Positions 8,263-17,076 of a DNA stretch of 64,000 bases are shown one piece after another. The stretch is from assembly GCA_918797485.1 (NCBI GenBank), contig CAKKNE010000002.1, positions 5,174,501-5,238,500 on the forward strand, in the 5' to 3' direction. The DNA is from Pelagomonas calceolata. Its lineage: Eukaryota; Sar; Pelagophyceae; Pelagomonadales; Pelagomonadaceae. The notes beneath the pieces were generated by a model. It ran no database searches and had not been told where the DNA came from. It saw nothing but the letters and a program-made list of their open reading frames with translations. Each line of letters opens with the position of its first letter. Position 1 is the first letter of the stretch. Both the position numbers and the translations under genes were made by a program.

Positions 8263-10370
8263 TCAGGCGGCGGAGACGGACGGCCGCGATACGCGTGTGA
8301 ACGCGCCGCTCTTGAGGTTCTCGTGCGCGTTCGACTCCGTTAATAAATCGACGGTGAACGCCTGGATCGGCGCGAGGACGTCCGCCTTGTGAGCGTGCCC
8401 CAGCAGCACGTTCCCGTTGTTCGCTAATTGTAAAGTCGCGAGAAACTGGCGGCAGACGCCCGACCGCTCCCGGCCTCGAGCGAGCTGCGCAAATGGTACA
8501 GGAGCGGGCTTGACGCCCTGCACGCGGCAGTCCTTCGCCCGCGCGGCGGCGACGGCCGCCACCACATCTCTCCCGAGCGCGAGGATGTCGAAGGGCGGTC
8601 CCGCCTCCTGCGCTGCTAGTATAGGCGCCAGGCGCTCCTGCCACTGGGCCACGCGGTCGGCGATTCTCGCTAACTGAGCATACGACGCGACGGCGCCCGC
8701 CAATTCGTCCAGGTGCTGCTGGCAGGCCTCCTGGACGACGTCCGCGTCGCACTGATCGTCGTAGTCGTCGTCGAACCCACCAATGGGGCCACCAAACGAC
8801 TGGTCGTCCTCCTCCTCGACCTGAGGTTGTAACGGTACTTCATCAGAAAACAAGCGCGCGAACGTCGCCCGCCGCCCGCGCCCGTCCCAGGCGTCCTCGA
8901 CGGACTCCTCATCATCTAGATCCGCCTGGCGCGCCCGTTTTTCCTCCAAGGCGACGGCCGCCAAGAGCTCGGGAATGACATCTGATAAAGGCGCGGCGGC
9001 GGCCCTTTGCTTGAGGGCCTCATTTAAACTTTTGGTGGCGAGCTTGCGGTCTCTAGCTGTTGTAGCTGATGCCTCGGCGGCGCATAACGCAGCCACCTGC
9101 GCGTCCGACGGCGCACCTTCCATATGTGAAGGGAGCTCGACGGTGTCGCCGTCCTCGACCGGCGCGCGCCACGTCCGGCCGCGCTTCAGCGGTCGCGGTT
9201 TACTATCGTTCGCGAGAGGATCCAATTCCTCCCAGGGGTCGTCGGCCGGCTCCGGCGCCGCTTCCTCCTCCTCTTGAACAGGCGGCTGGAACGGGACGTC
9301 GTCCTCATCTCCGCCGGGTGCAAAGCCGCCGTCGTCGTCGTCGTCCATGGGCGGCGGCGCGAAGCCTGCATCATCAATCGGAGCGTCCTCGAGCGGCGGC
9401 AGCGGCGCCTCGACGTCCATCATCTCCTCCGCAACAGGTGCGGCGGCTCCCTGCGCGGTGGTAGATCGGTGAGATGCGGCGATGGCGCGGCGTCGTGGCG
9501 TCGCGTGAGGCCTCTACGCCATCGACGCGATGGCGCGGCGGGGGAAGAAGCGCGCACGTCGCGCGGAAGCAAAGGACGCCGCGGCCGCGCCCCCTCTTCA
9601 TCAACAATAGCGCCGTCGCCCTCCAACCCCGGCAGCCGCAGCGACCCGTCCTCGCAGAAACACGCCCCGAAGAACGGCGCGTCCTCGTCCGTATCTCTAA
9701 ATAACATAGCCACCAGAGGATCGGCGTCGGACTGCTCCAGTTCCTTTTCTTTGTCCTCGTCCAGATCAATATTCTTGCCCGCGCGGCACGGTTTCAATGG
9801 TTGTAGAGCGTTCTCCGGCAGCGGGTCGAGCGGCTCCTCCTCGTCGGACTCCTCCTCCTCGTTCGGACCTTCCTGCGCGGGGCATCGCGGTCTCGACGCG
9901 GTCCGAATGGCCTCAAATTCGAAAAAGAAACCACCCACGTCATCGTGAGATGGACACGAGTCGCGTCGAAGGCGCCTCCACACGACGGGACGCCGCGAAC
10001 GCACGGCGGCCTTCTTCTCGGCCTTTTCCTTTTCCTTCTGGCCCGTCCGCAGTAACTCCAATACGCGATACACCAATGCATGGACCCCATCCACTTTCCG
10101 CCCATACACGACGGCCGAACCCTGCAACAACAGCCCGGCCTCCGCGAAGTTGATCATCGCGCCCGCGTCCTTCTCGACGTAGCGCACGCAGGCTTCCACG
10201 TAGTCCTCGAGGGCCTCATCCACATCCACATCAAAGGCTAGGGCCGCGTCCTTGATGGGTTTTAGGAGGGCCATGAACTTCTCCGTGGCCTTCTTCTGCT
10301 TTGAGATCGCGTTATCATCGTCGGAGTCGACGTCCATGTCTTGCGGCGGGGTCTTCTTGCGGCGGGGCAT
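8263..10370 (-). CDS. NCAPH2: Condensin-II complex subunit H2 (CAP-H2)
   Basis: Exons 10370..9558 and 9450..8263, joined in phase 0, 666 residues. The N-terminal block (KFMALLKPIKDAALAFDVDVDEALEDY...INFAEAGLLLQGSAVVYGRKVD) is the CNDH2 N domain that contacts SMC2. A middle segment DPWEELDPLANDSKPRPLKRG matches the conserved DPW..LDP motif. The C-terminal block (FDILALGRDVV...FAQLARGRERSGVCRQFLATLQLANNGNV) is the CNDH2 C domain. It is the kleisin of condensin II, acting in mitotic and interphase chromosome folding. The intron 9557..9451 contains an introner-like core. A stretch at about 10003..9915 reads through in frame but is poorly conserved, so a second short intron cannot be excluded. Confidence 0.85.
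9451..9557 (-). mobile_element. Introner-like intron, 107 nt
   Basis: Minus strand GTGCGCGC...CACCGCGCAG. It carries CGCGTCGATGGCGTAGAGG, the same core seen as TCGATGGCGTGGAGG in the NAA15 introner and TCGATGGCGTAGAGG in the 59.7-kb intron. No clear terminal inverted repeat or target duplication remains. Confidence 0.45.
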
Positions 10371-11017
10371 GGTGTGTAGTACGGCGCGGCGGCTGCGCGG
10401 CGCCTTTCCGCTGTAGCTACGGCGTATCACGTCCGCGACGCGGCTGCGCGGCGCTCTGAACCTGAGCAAACCGACGGCGGTTTTGGACGTAACCAACCTG
10501 AGCCGCGGTCTGCGCTCGGCGCAGCGGTCACAGTGGCTGTGGCGGTCTCCGGATGGTTCCAAATCGCAGCTCTACGCCCCAGAGGCCGCGTATGGAGGCA
10601 AAACGCAAAGCGCCGTCAAAAACGATCGAAACCCGCACTCAAAAAAAAATCGGCCCCCAGGCACCATGCTACACTCCTCAGGAAGCCTGCCAGACGCCCT
10701 CTGTGGCGCCAGTCCGCACTACCAGCGCCTCGCAGCTTTGTGTGACACCCAAAAATATTTTTTGGTATTTTTGCAGTCATCGTTGCCTGCAGCCGCACCG
10801 TTGCAGCCCCGCGCCGCACGTCCGCGTCGCACGCTCCTACCGTCCGTTGCAGCCCCGAGGCGGCGGCGCAACCCCATCGCTCGCAGCCTTGCCAGGCAGC
10901 CCAAATAGCAGCCCGTCCGCCACGACGCGGGCGCGCACCGCCACGACGGCGAGCCGCGTCGCCTCGCCGGGCAAGGCTCGACGGGCCAGCGAGGCCCAAG
11001 ACACGCTGGAGCGCCAC

Positions 11018-12085
11018 ATGTCAAGACCGGAAAAACGGTCGGTGGACCTCGAGGCGACCGAGATGCTGGCCAAGGCGAAACAGAGCGATCCCAACCTCCA
11101 GGAGGCGAAGAATGAGGGAGGCATCACGCGGGCGGGCCTCAAGGTGCTGGTACTGTTAGCGTTCCAGAACTGCGTCAAAAACCTTGTGATGAGAGCTGCG
11201 GTCTCCGGGGACGCGCACTTCTTGTACTCGGCGGCGGTCATCGCGACCGAGGGCACGAAGTGTCTATCGTCCACCTTATATGTCTTATGTACTGGTGGTT
11301 CTCCTAATACAATATACTTATACCTAAGGACGGAATGGCGCAAGTTCGCGCTGCTGGCGGTGCCGGCGGGCATCTACAACTTCCAGCAGACGCTGGAATA
11401 CGTGGCGCTGCGGAATTTGAATGCGGCGCTGTTTTCCGTCCTCGTACAAACCAAACTGTTGACCACGGCGATATTTTCGGCGGGTCTACTCGGCAAAAGA
11501 TTAAGACGGGCACAACTGATTTCATTAGTTTTACTAACAACTGGAGTCATGCTCGCGCAGTTGCGACCCGATAGAGGCGAGGCGTCGAACGGCGAGTCGG
11601 TCACTACTGGTATTTTAGCAACATTAGGCATTGCGTTATCATCAGGCTTCGCCGCGGTCTACACGGAGAAGGTCATTAAGAGGGTGGGTACGACGCAACA
11701 GACGGCGACGGCGCCTCCAGTCAGTGGATTGGCTTATACGCAGATCCAGCTCGCGATGACGTCTTTGGTCATCGAAGGGGGCTGGGCCTTCGCGACCGAC
11801 GGCGCCGCTATCAGAGAACGGGGATTGTGGGACGGCTTCGACTACAAGGCGTGCATCTCCGTCTTCAACTCCGCGGCCGGCGGTCTGACCGTGGCCGCAG
11901 TTTTGAAGTATGCGGACGCCGTCCTCAAGGGCTACGCCACAGCCGTGTCCGTCGTCCTCACCGGATTACTGAGCATGCTCTTCTTCGGGACCACGCTGTC
12001 CGTGGAGTACGCTTTAGGCATGGTCAACGTCTTCGCGGCGATCGTGCTCTACAACGTGCGCGACCTCGACGCGCACGCGTGGTAG
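11018..12085 (+). CDS. Nucleotide-sugar (UDP-galactose/CMP-sialate type) transporter
   Basis: Ten hydrophobic segments of the DMT/NST family. The conserved core reads LLAVPAGIYNFQQTLEYVALRNLNAALFSVLVQTKLLTTAIFSAGLLGKRL, matching the N(N)L.Y.AL..L..A.F.V..Q.KI..TA.FS signature of SLC35A-type Golgi antiporters, with a C-terminal KGYATAVSVVLTGLLSMLFFG. It exchanges a cytosolic nucleotide sugar for luminal NMP across the Golgi or ER membrane; the substrate cannot be told. I take the start MSRPEKRSVDLEATEM. The frame is open back to 10553, but that stretch is low complexity and looks like leader. The 645-bp spacer upstream to 10371 shows no motif I can name. Confidence 0.8.
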   Translation: MSRPEKRSVDLEATEMLAKAKQSDPNLQEAKNEGGITRAGLKVLVLLAFQNCVKNLVMRAAVSGDAHFLYSAAVIATEGTKCLSSTLYVLCTGGSPNTIYLYLRTEWRKFALLAVPAGIYNFQQTLEYVALRNLNAALFSVLVQTKLLTTAIFSAGLLGKRLRRAQLISLVLLTTGVMLAQLRPDRGEASNGESVTTGILATLGIALSSGFAAVYTEKVIKRVGTTQQTATAPPVSGLAYTQIQLAMTSLVIEGGWAFATDGAAIRERGLWDGFDYKACISVFNSAAGGLTVAAVLKYADAVLKGYATAVSVVLTGLLSMLFFGTTLSVEYALGMVNVFAAIVLYNVRDLDAHAW

Positions 12086-12157
12086 TCGCTCTGCTTAACG
12101 TATCCGGTCGGTTTCTCTTGCTTTCTAGGGTGGAATTACTAAACATAACACAGGACC

Positions 12158-14092
12158 TTAGGAGCCTCCGACGCGCAACTCCCCCCACCGCTTCCCGAAA
12201 GCCACAAAGAGCCCACTCGTGTCGCTCCTGAACGCCAAATCGTGCACACCATCCTCAAAAGCAATCACTCGCAGCGCCGCGCCGCCCTTGCTTGCGTCCC
12301 AAACCCGCAAGGTCTTGTCGTCCGCCCCGCTCACGAGCCGCAACGCGCCCGTCGCCGGGTCCGCAGAGGCCGTCAGCGCATACACGTAGTCCGTGTGCCC
12401 TTCGAGCACGAAGCGCGCCGCGCCGCCCGCGGCCAAGTCCCAGATGCGCACGGAACCGTCGCTACATCCGCTCGCAAGGCGAAGGTCGCCCGTCGTCTGG
12501 TCTTCGAAAACAGTCAACGCCCACACATCGTCCGTGTGCCCCTCGAGTACGACCAACGCCTCGCCTCCAGCGACCGGGTCGTATATGTGCACCTTTTTGT
12601 CTCTACAACCACAAGCTATTCGCAGTTCGCCAGTCGCCGGGTCCGCGAAGACCGCCAGCGCCAACACTTCCGCGCCAACTTCGATCACGAGTAGCGCCTC
12701 GCCGACCGCGACGGGGTCGAAGACACGCACATTTCCACCATCTTCATCACCCCACTTATCAAGCTCCCTGGTGCCGCAAGCGAGCCGCAGCGCGCCCGTC
12801 GCCGGGTCCGTGAAGAATGCCAACGCATACACAGTGGCGCCAGCGTCGATCACGAGCAGTGCCTCGCCGCCCACGACAGGGTCGAAGACGCGCACCCTCT
12901 CATCATCACAACCACAAGCGAGCCGCGCCGCGCCCGTCGCCGGGTCCACAAAGAACGCCAGCGCATTCACTGACGAGCCGACGTCGATCACGAGCACCGC
13001 ACCGCCAGTCTCCGCATCCCACACGCGAATCGTCTTATCACGCGACCCGGTCGCGACCCGCAGTGCGCCCGTCGCCGGATCCACAAAGGTCACCAGTTCA
13101 GTCACAGGACTAGAGTGCCCCTCGGGCTCCGCCTCGATCGCCGCGCCGCCCGCCGCCGGGTTCCAGACTCGGACGTCCCACGATCCGCTCACGAGCCGCG
13201 TCTCGCCCGTCGCCGGGTCCGTGAAGGCTGTCAAAGCCGTTACAGAATCTGTATGCCCCTCGAGCACGACCAGCGCCTCGCCGCCCGCGACCGGGTCGAA
13301 GACGCGCACCTTATTGCCTTCATAACCCTCCCCGCATGCGAGCCGCAGCGCGCCCGTCGCCAGGTCTTTAAACATGACCAGTGCGCTCACCTCTTTGTCG
13401 CCCGCGTCGAGCACGAGCAGCGCCTCGCCGCCAGAATTCGCGTCGAAGACGCGCACCTTCCCATCGTCAGAGCCGCACGCGAGCCTCGGCGCGCCCGTCG
13501 CTGGTTCCTTGAAGGCCACCAGTGCACTGCAGTCAATATCTACCACGAGCAGCGCGTCGCCGCCCGCGACCGGATCGACGACAAGCACCTTCTTTTCCGC
13601 AGCGCACACAAGCCGCGGTGCACCCGTCGCCGGGTCTTTGAAGACTTCTAGCTCTATAGCGCTGACCTCGAGCACGAGGAGCGCCTCGCCGCCCGCGACC
13701 GGATCGTAGATGCGCACCTTCTCACCTCGACATCCACAAGCCAAACGCGGCTCGCCCGTCGCCGGGTCTTTGAAGACCGCCAGCGCGAACACACTTTCGC
13801 CCACATCAATCACAAGCAGCGCCTCGCCGCCGGCGACCGGGTCGAAGACGCGCACGTCACCACTTGCCCCAAAGTCTAATGATGTTCCACAAACGAGCCG
13901 CAACTCGCCCGTCGCCGGGTCTTTGAAGACAGCCAGCTCAGAAGCACACACATCAATCACGACCAGCGCCGCGCCACCCGCGACCGGATCATAGATGTGC
14001 ACATTCCCGTCAGAATCACCACAAGCAAGCCGCGGCTCGCCCATCGCCGGGTCTACGAAGGTCGCCAAACAATCAGCAACAACCTCGATCCG
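12158..14092 (-). repeat. WD40 coding repeats, about 135-bp period, 13-14 units
   Basis: The units share near-identical DNA, for example GCGCCCGTCGCCGGGTC recurring on the plus strand at nearly every unit, and GCCTCGCCGCCCGCGACCGG. The homogeneity suggests recent duplication or gene conversion within the array. Fourteen blades would make two seven-bladed propellers. Confidence 0.8.
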
Positions 14093-16648
14093 ACACCGCT
14101 CCGCCCCACCCGCCGCCGTCAGACTCATCGATCGCACGGCCGACAGCGATAGCTTGCTCGCGACGCGCCTCGCGTCATCGACCAGGCGGCACGCGGCAGG
14201 AGACGACTCCACATCCGCGCGAGGCACGAGCCGCTGCCACAACTGCTCGACAAGTGGCATGCCTAGCGATATTCCGCGCCGTGACAGCACCAAGGAGTCG
14301 GACAGCAGCAATGTGTCCTGGCCCTGAAGAACGTTCAGGTCCGCCACGAAGGAAACAATGTCGCAGTCACTCCGCTTCAGCACGTACGACAGACTGCAGG
14401 CGACTCCAACGGCCTCTCCCTCTTCGTTCGACCGCGTCATGTGAAACAAGCACCAGCGCAACGCATAAGCATCCGACGCCGGACCACCCTCACCCTCTAC
14501 GAATGAAGCCAGCACCTCATCTGCGGCCGCGTCGCTCGAGTACGACTCCGTATCCAAAACCCCGGCACGAACCGCTCGAGCACACGCCTGCGCCAGTCGC
14601 CGGTGCGCCGCGTCCCGCACGACGAAGAACGCGTTCTGAGAAGAGCGCCTGTCAAACGGCGCCTCGCCCGTCAGCCAATCCGTCACAGTCTTATGCAAAA
14701 CACCAATCACATCGCCCTCGCGCAGCGGAAATAACAGTGATACGCCATCACAGACCTTCTTGCACCGCGCTCGATCCCAACCAAGCGCACTACTCGCCGC
14801 GTCGACGGTGAGCGGCTCGGCCGCGGCGCAGATTAATTCGACGAGCGGCACTGCATCGCCCCACGTGCCATCATCAACAAACACGCGTCGAAAGTTCTCC
14901 GCGTAGATCTCGTCGAGGCCAGAAGGCAGCGCGCCGACGCTCGCAAAGTTGATCTTGCCGCTCGTCGCCTCGAGTTGGTCCGCGATGAGGCGCGCATAGA
15001 GCATGAGCCCGTCGGCTTTCCGCTCGAGTGTACTCACGGCGGCATCGAGCGTGGATGAGTTGAGGCGTTCTGAAATGAACGCCTCGAGCGCGTCCGCTCC
15101 GATACTCGTGTCCTTGCACATGTCAGGTAATGCCGCACGGATCACTTCATACTGATCGTGCGCGATGTGCTTGGCGTCCGCAATGCTCTTCAAATTCAGC
15201 TGGAACTCGGCAATGTGCGTGCTCCCGTCGTCGAGGCGGACACGGATGTTCAAATTAAAGTCGCGGTAGCCCATGGGCGTCGGGCTCGCGAATTTATTCT
15301 TCACTTGGGCAATCTCCAGGCCGACACTTGTGAGCCGATTCAGGACGTCGAGCAGCTCGTCGGGGTTCTCACACAAGATAGTAGCTCGAGAGAGATCTTT
15401 GAGATAACGAGCGTCGCCGCCGTAGTCGTTGGCGAGCTTTTCAAGCGACCGCGGACGGCCCTTCACGCCTGGATCTTTTACGTCATCGCGCAGCTTTTTC
15501 AGAGATTCAACCAAAATATTCTGAGCTACTGCGGCCTGGGTATAGAGCGCCTCGAAATCGCCCACGTCTTGCTTGAGGTTCGGATCGCGTCGCTCCTTGT
15601 AGGCCTCTAACTTGTCGAGTCCGCTCACGCCTCGCATGGCTTCCGCGTACGTCGCCTTGGCTCGACGGAGCGGGTCTTCGAGAGCCGCGAAACCTCCAAG
15701 GCGACCGGCGAGCTCCGGGAACTTCGCCTCGACCTCGTGCCGCAGCGAGTCCATCGTCACCTCGAGCTCGACGTGCTCCTTCGCGAGTTCAGTTAGGTAC
15801 GCCCTCACGTCCTGCCGGTTCCGCGCCTCGTCGACGCGCAGCTCAGACGGCGTGTAGCCCTTCAATGCAGCTTTAATCTGCGCCTCGTCGCGGCTTGTCG
15901 CGACAATCTTGATCCACGACGGCAGTGTCTTGAGCTCGTTCGCGAGCAACGACAGTACCGGCTTGAGCGCGTCGCGCGGCAGCTCGTCGAGCGCGTCTAT
16001 GATTAGTACGAGGGCGTCGTCCGCGCCGCGCGGCGCCTCGACGCTTCGCAACGGCTTTGCTACTAAAGCCTCGAAGAGCTCGTCGACATTTTCCGTCTCG
16101 ACGCCCGTGCTCTCCTTCAGCGCGTCCTCGAAGCCCTCCACCGTCGCACACAGCATGCCCGCCAGAGACCGCAACAGCACCGCTGGCGCCGATCGGCCCG
16201 GCTCGGTATGCTTACAAAAGTGCCACGCGGCCGCGTTTTGTTTGTCGAGCAGTCGCGCGAGCAATTCAGCCGCTGCCACGCTCTTGCCCGTGCCACCGCC
16301 ACCCACAAGCCAAAAGAGCTTTGCGCTATCGGCGTCGGTCCGCCAGCGGAGCACTGCCTCGAAGACCCACTCACGCGTGCCAGGAAGATGCTGCCCGCGC
16401 TTCTCGTTCACAATTGCCGAAAAATCCAGCGCCGACGCAACGCTGGAGCAGTTGGCGCCGTGGAGCTTTTCGTAGAGCGCCTCGGAGATCGCTGCCTTGG
16501 ACTCCTTCCAGCATTGTATTGCCTCCTCCCTGGAGATCTTGGCTTCCGCGAACTTCTCCTCCCACGCGGGCTGCCACCTGGCGCCCGCCAGCTCCTTCGC
16601 CTCGGCAAGCGAGACCTCCGCTGGGAGAGATGAGACACCGCCGCCCAT
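12158..16648 (-). CDS. STAND NTPase (NACHT-like) with embedded RelA/SpoT-like domain and 14 WD40 blades
   Basis: 1496 residues, uninterrupted. It starts MGGGVSS, a plausible N-myristoylation site. NACHT-like ATPase: Walker A LVGGGGTGKS (114-123), Walker B LVLIIDALDEL (213-223), sensor ATSRDE (250-255), then DVRAYLTEL. At about 325-506 a RelA/SpoT-like nucleotidyltransferase segment is inserted: KGRPRSLEKL, YLKDLSRATI, VKNKFASPTPMGYRDFNLNI, HIAEFQL, AHDQYEVIR, matching in order the R.KS, DL.G.R, GY(R/Q) and E.Q landmarks of that fold. STAND sequence resumes at AVSTLERKADGLMLYARLIADQL. Residues 853-1496 hold 13 WD40-like units of the form DPATG..RLACG...VR(V/I)(F/Y)DPVAGGEALLV plus a degenerate 14th. 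By analogy with NLR-type sensors the WD40 ring would sense and the enzyme domain act; that is inference. Confidence 0.75.
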   Translation of the reverse strand: MGGGVSSLPAEVSLAEAKELAGARWQPAWEEKFAEAKISREEAIQCWKESKAAISEALYEKLHGANCSSVASALDFSAIVNEKRGQHLPGTREWVFEAVLRWRTDADSAKLFWLVGGGGTGKSVAAAELLARLLDKQNAAAWHFCKHTEPGRSAPAVLLRSLAGMLCATVEGFEDALKESTGVETENVDELFEALVAKPLRSVEAPRGADDALVLIIDALDELPRDALKPVLSLLANELKTLPSWIKIVATSRDEAQIKAALKGYTPSELRVDEARNRQDVRAYLTELAKEHVELEVTMDSLRHEVEAKFPELAGRLGGFAALEDPLRRAKATYAEAMRGVSGLDKLEAYKERRDPNLKQDVGDFEALYTQAAVAQNILVESLKKLRDDVKDPGVKGRPRSLEKLANDYGGDARYLKDLSRATILCENPDELLDVLNRLTSVGLEIAQVKNKFASPTPMGYRDFNLNIRVRLDDGSTHIAEFQLNLKSIADAKHIAHDQYEVIRAALPDMCKDTSIGADALEAFISERLNSSTLDAAVSTLERKADGLMLYARLIADQLEATSGKINFASVGALPSGLDEIYAENFRRVFVDDGTWGDAVPLVELICAAAEPLTVDAASSALGWDRARCKKVCDGVSLLFPLREGDVIGVLHKTVTDWLTGEAPFDRRSSQNAFFVVRDAAHRRLAQACARAVRAGVLDTESYSSDAAADEVLASFVEGEGGPASDAYALRWCLFHMTRSNEEGEAVGVACSLSYVLKRSDCDIVSFVADLNVLQGQDTLLLSDSLVLSRRGISLGMPLVEQLWQRLVPRADVESSPAACRLVDDARRVASKLSLSAVRSMSLTAAGGAERCRIEVVADCLATFVDPAMGEPRLACGDSDGNVHIYDPVAGGAALVVIDVCASELAVFKDPATGELRLVCGTSLDFGASGDVRVFDPVAGGEALLVIDVGESVFALAVFKDPATGEPRLACGCRGEKVRIYDPVAGGEALLVLEVSAIELEVFKDPATGAPRLVCAAEKKVLVVDPVAGGDALLVVDIDCSALVAFKEPATGAPRLACGSDDGKVRVFDANSGGEALLVLDAGDKEVSALVMFKDLATGALRLACGEGYEGNKVRVFDPVAGGEALVVLEGHTDSVTALTAFTDPATGETRLVSGSWDVRVWNPAAGGAAIEAEPEGHSSPVTELVTFVDPATGALRVATGSRDKTIRVWDAETGGAVLVIDVGSSVNALAFFVDPATGAARLACGCDDERVRVFDPVVGGEALLVIDAGATVYALAFFTDPATGALRLACGTRELDKWGDEDGGNVRVFDPVAVGEALLVIEVGAEVLALAVFADPATGELRIACGCRDKKVHIYDPVAGGEALVVLEGHTDDVWALTVFEDQTTGDLRLASGCSDGSVRIWDLAAGGAARFVLEGHTDYVYALTASADPATGALRLVSGADDKTLRVWDASKGGAALRVIAFEDGVHDLAFRSDTSGLFVAFGKRWGELRVGGS

Positions 16649-17076
16649 TTTGGCTGCCTGTCAGGGCTGCCTTAATCAGCTGGAGGCTGCCTATCCTTCA
16701 CTGGAGTCCAAGGCTCTGGGAATTGCACTGCAGCTGTCCCCAATCCAGGCGTTGGGCCGAAGCGGTCAGGCGACCCTAATCCTTAGCATAATAAGCCCAC
16801 TAGCCCAACCTCCCTCGCCCAGCGGCTAATTTTGGCGCGTAGGGGCTCACTGCTGCCATCGTTGCAAGCGGACAATCCTAGGGGACGTAGGCACGCGCCG
16901 TAGGCAGCTTGACCCACAAATAGTCGCTCCGGCTACGCCACAGCAGCCTATCCTCAGAGAGCGAGTAGCCACGGCAGCGCGCGCGCGGGGCGCCATTCCT
17001 GCATCCGTCGGGCGCGGACACCCGCGAGCGCCCGCACGCAACCGCACGCAATCAATAACAACGGATAGCAGGCACC

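Noticed and set aside
10553-11017. 155-codon N-terminal extension of the nucleotide-sugar transporter
   Set aside because: Low-complexity, Pro/Arg/Ser-rich and without membrane segments. It is more likely leader, although a targeting extension cannot be excluded.
12158-14092. Regular repeats suggesting a CRISPR array or satellite
   Set aside because: The period matches WD40 units in one uninterrupted reading frame.
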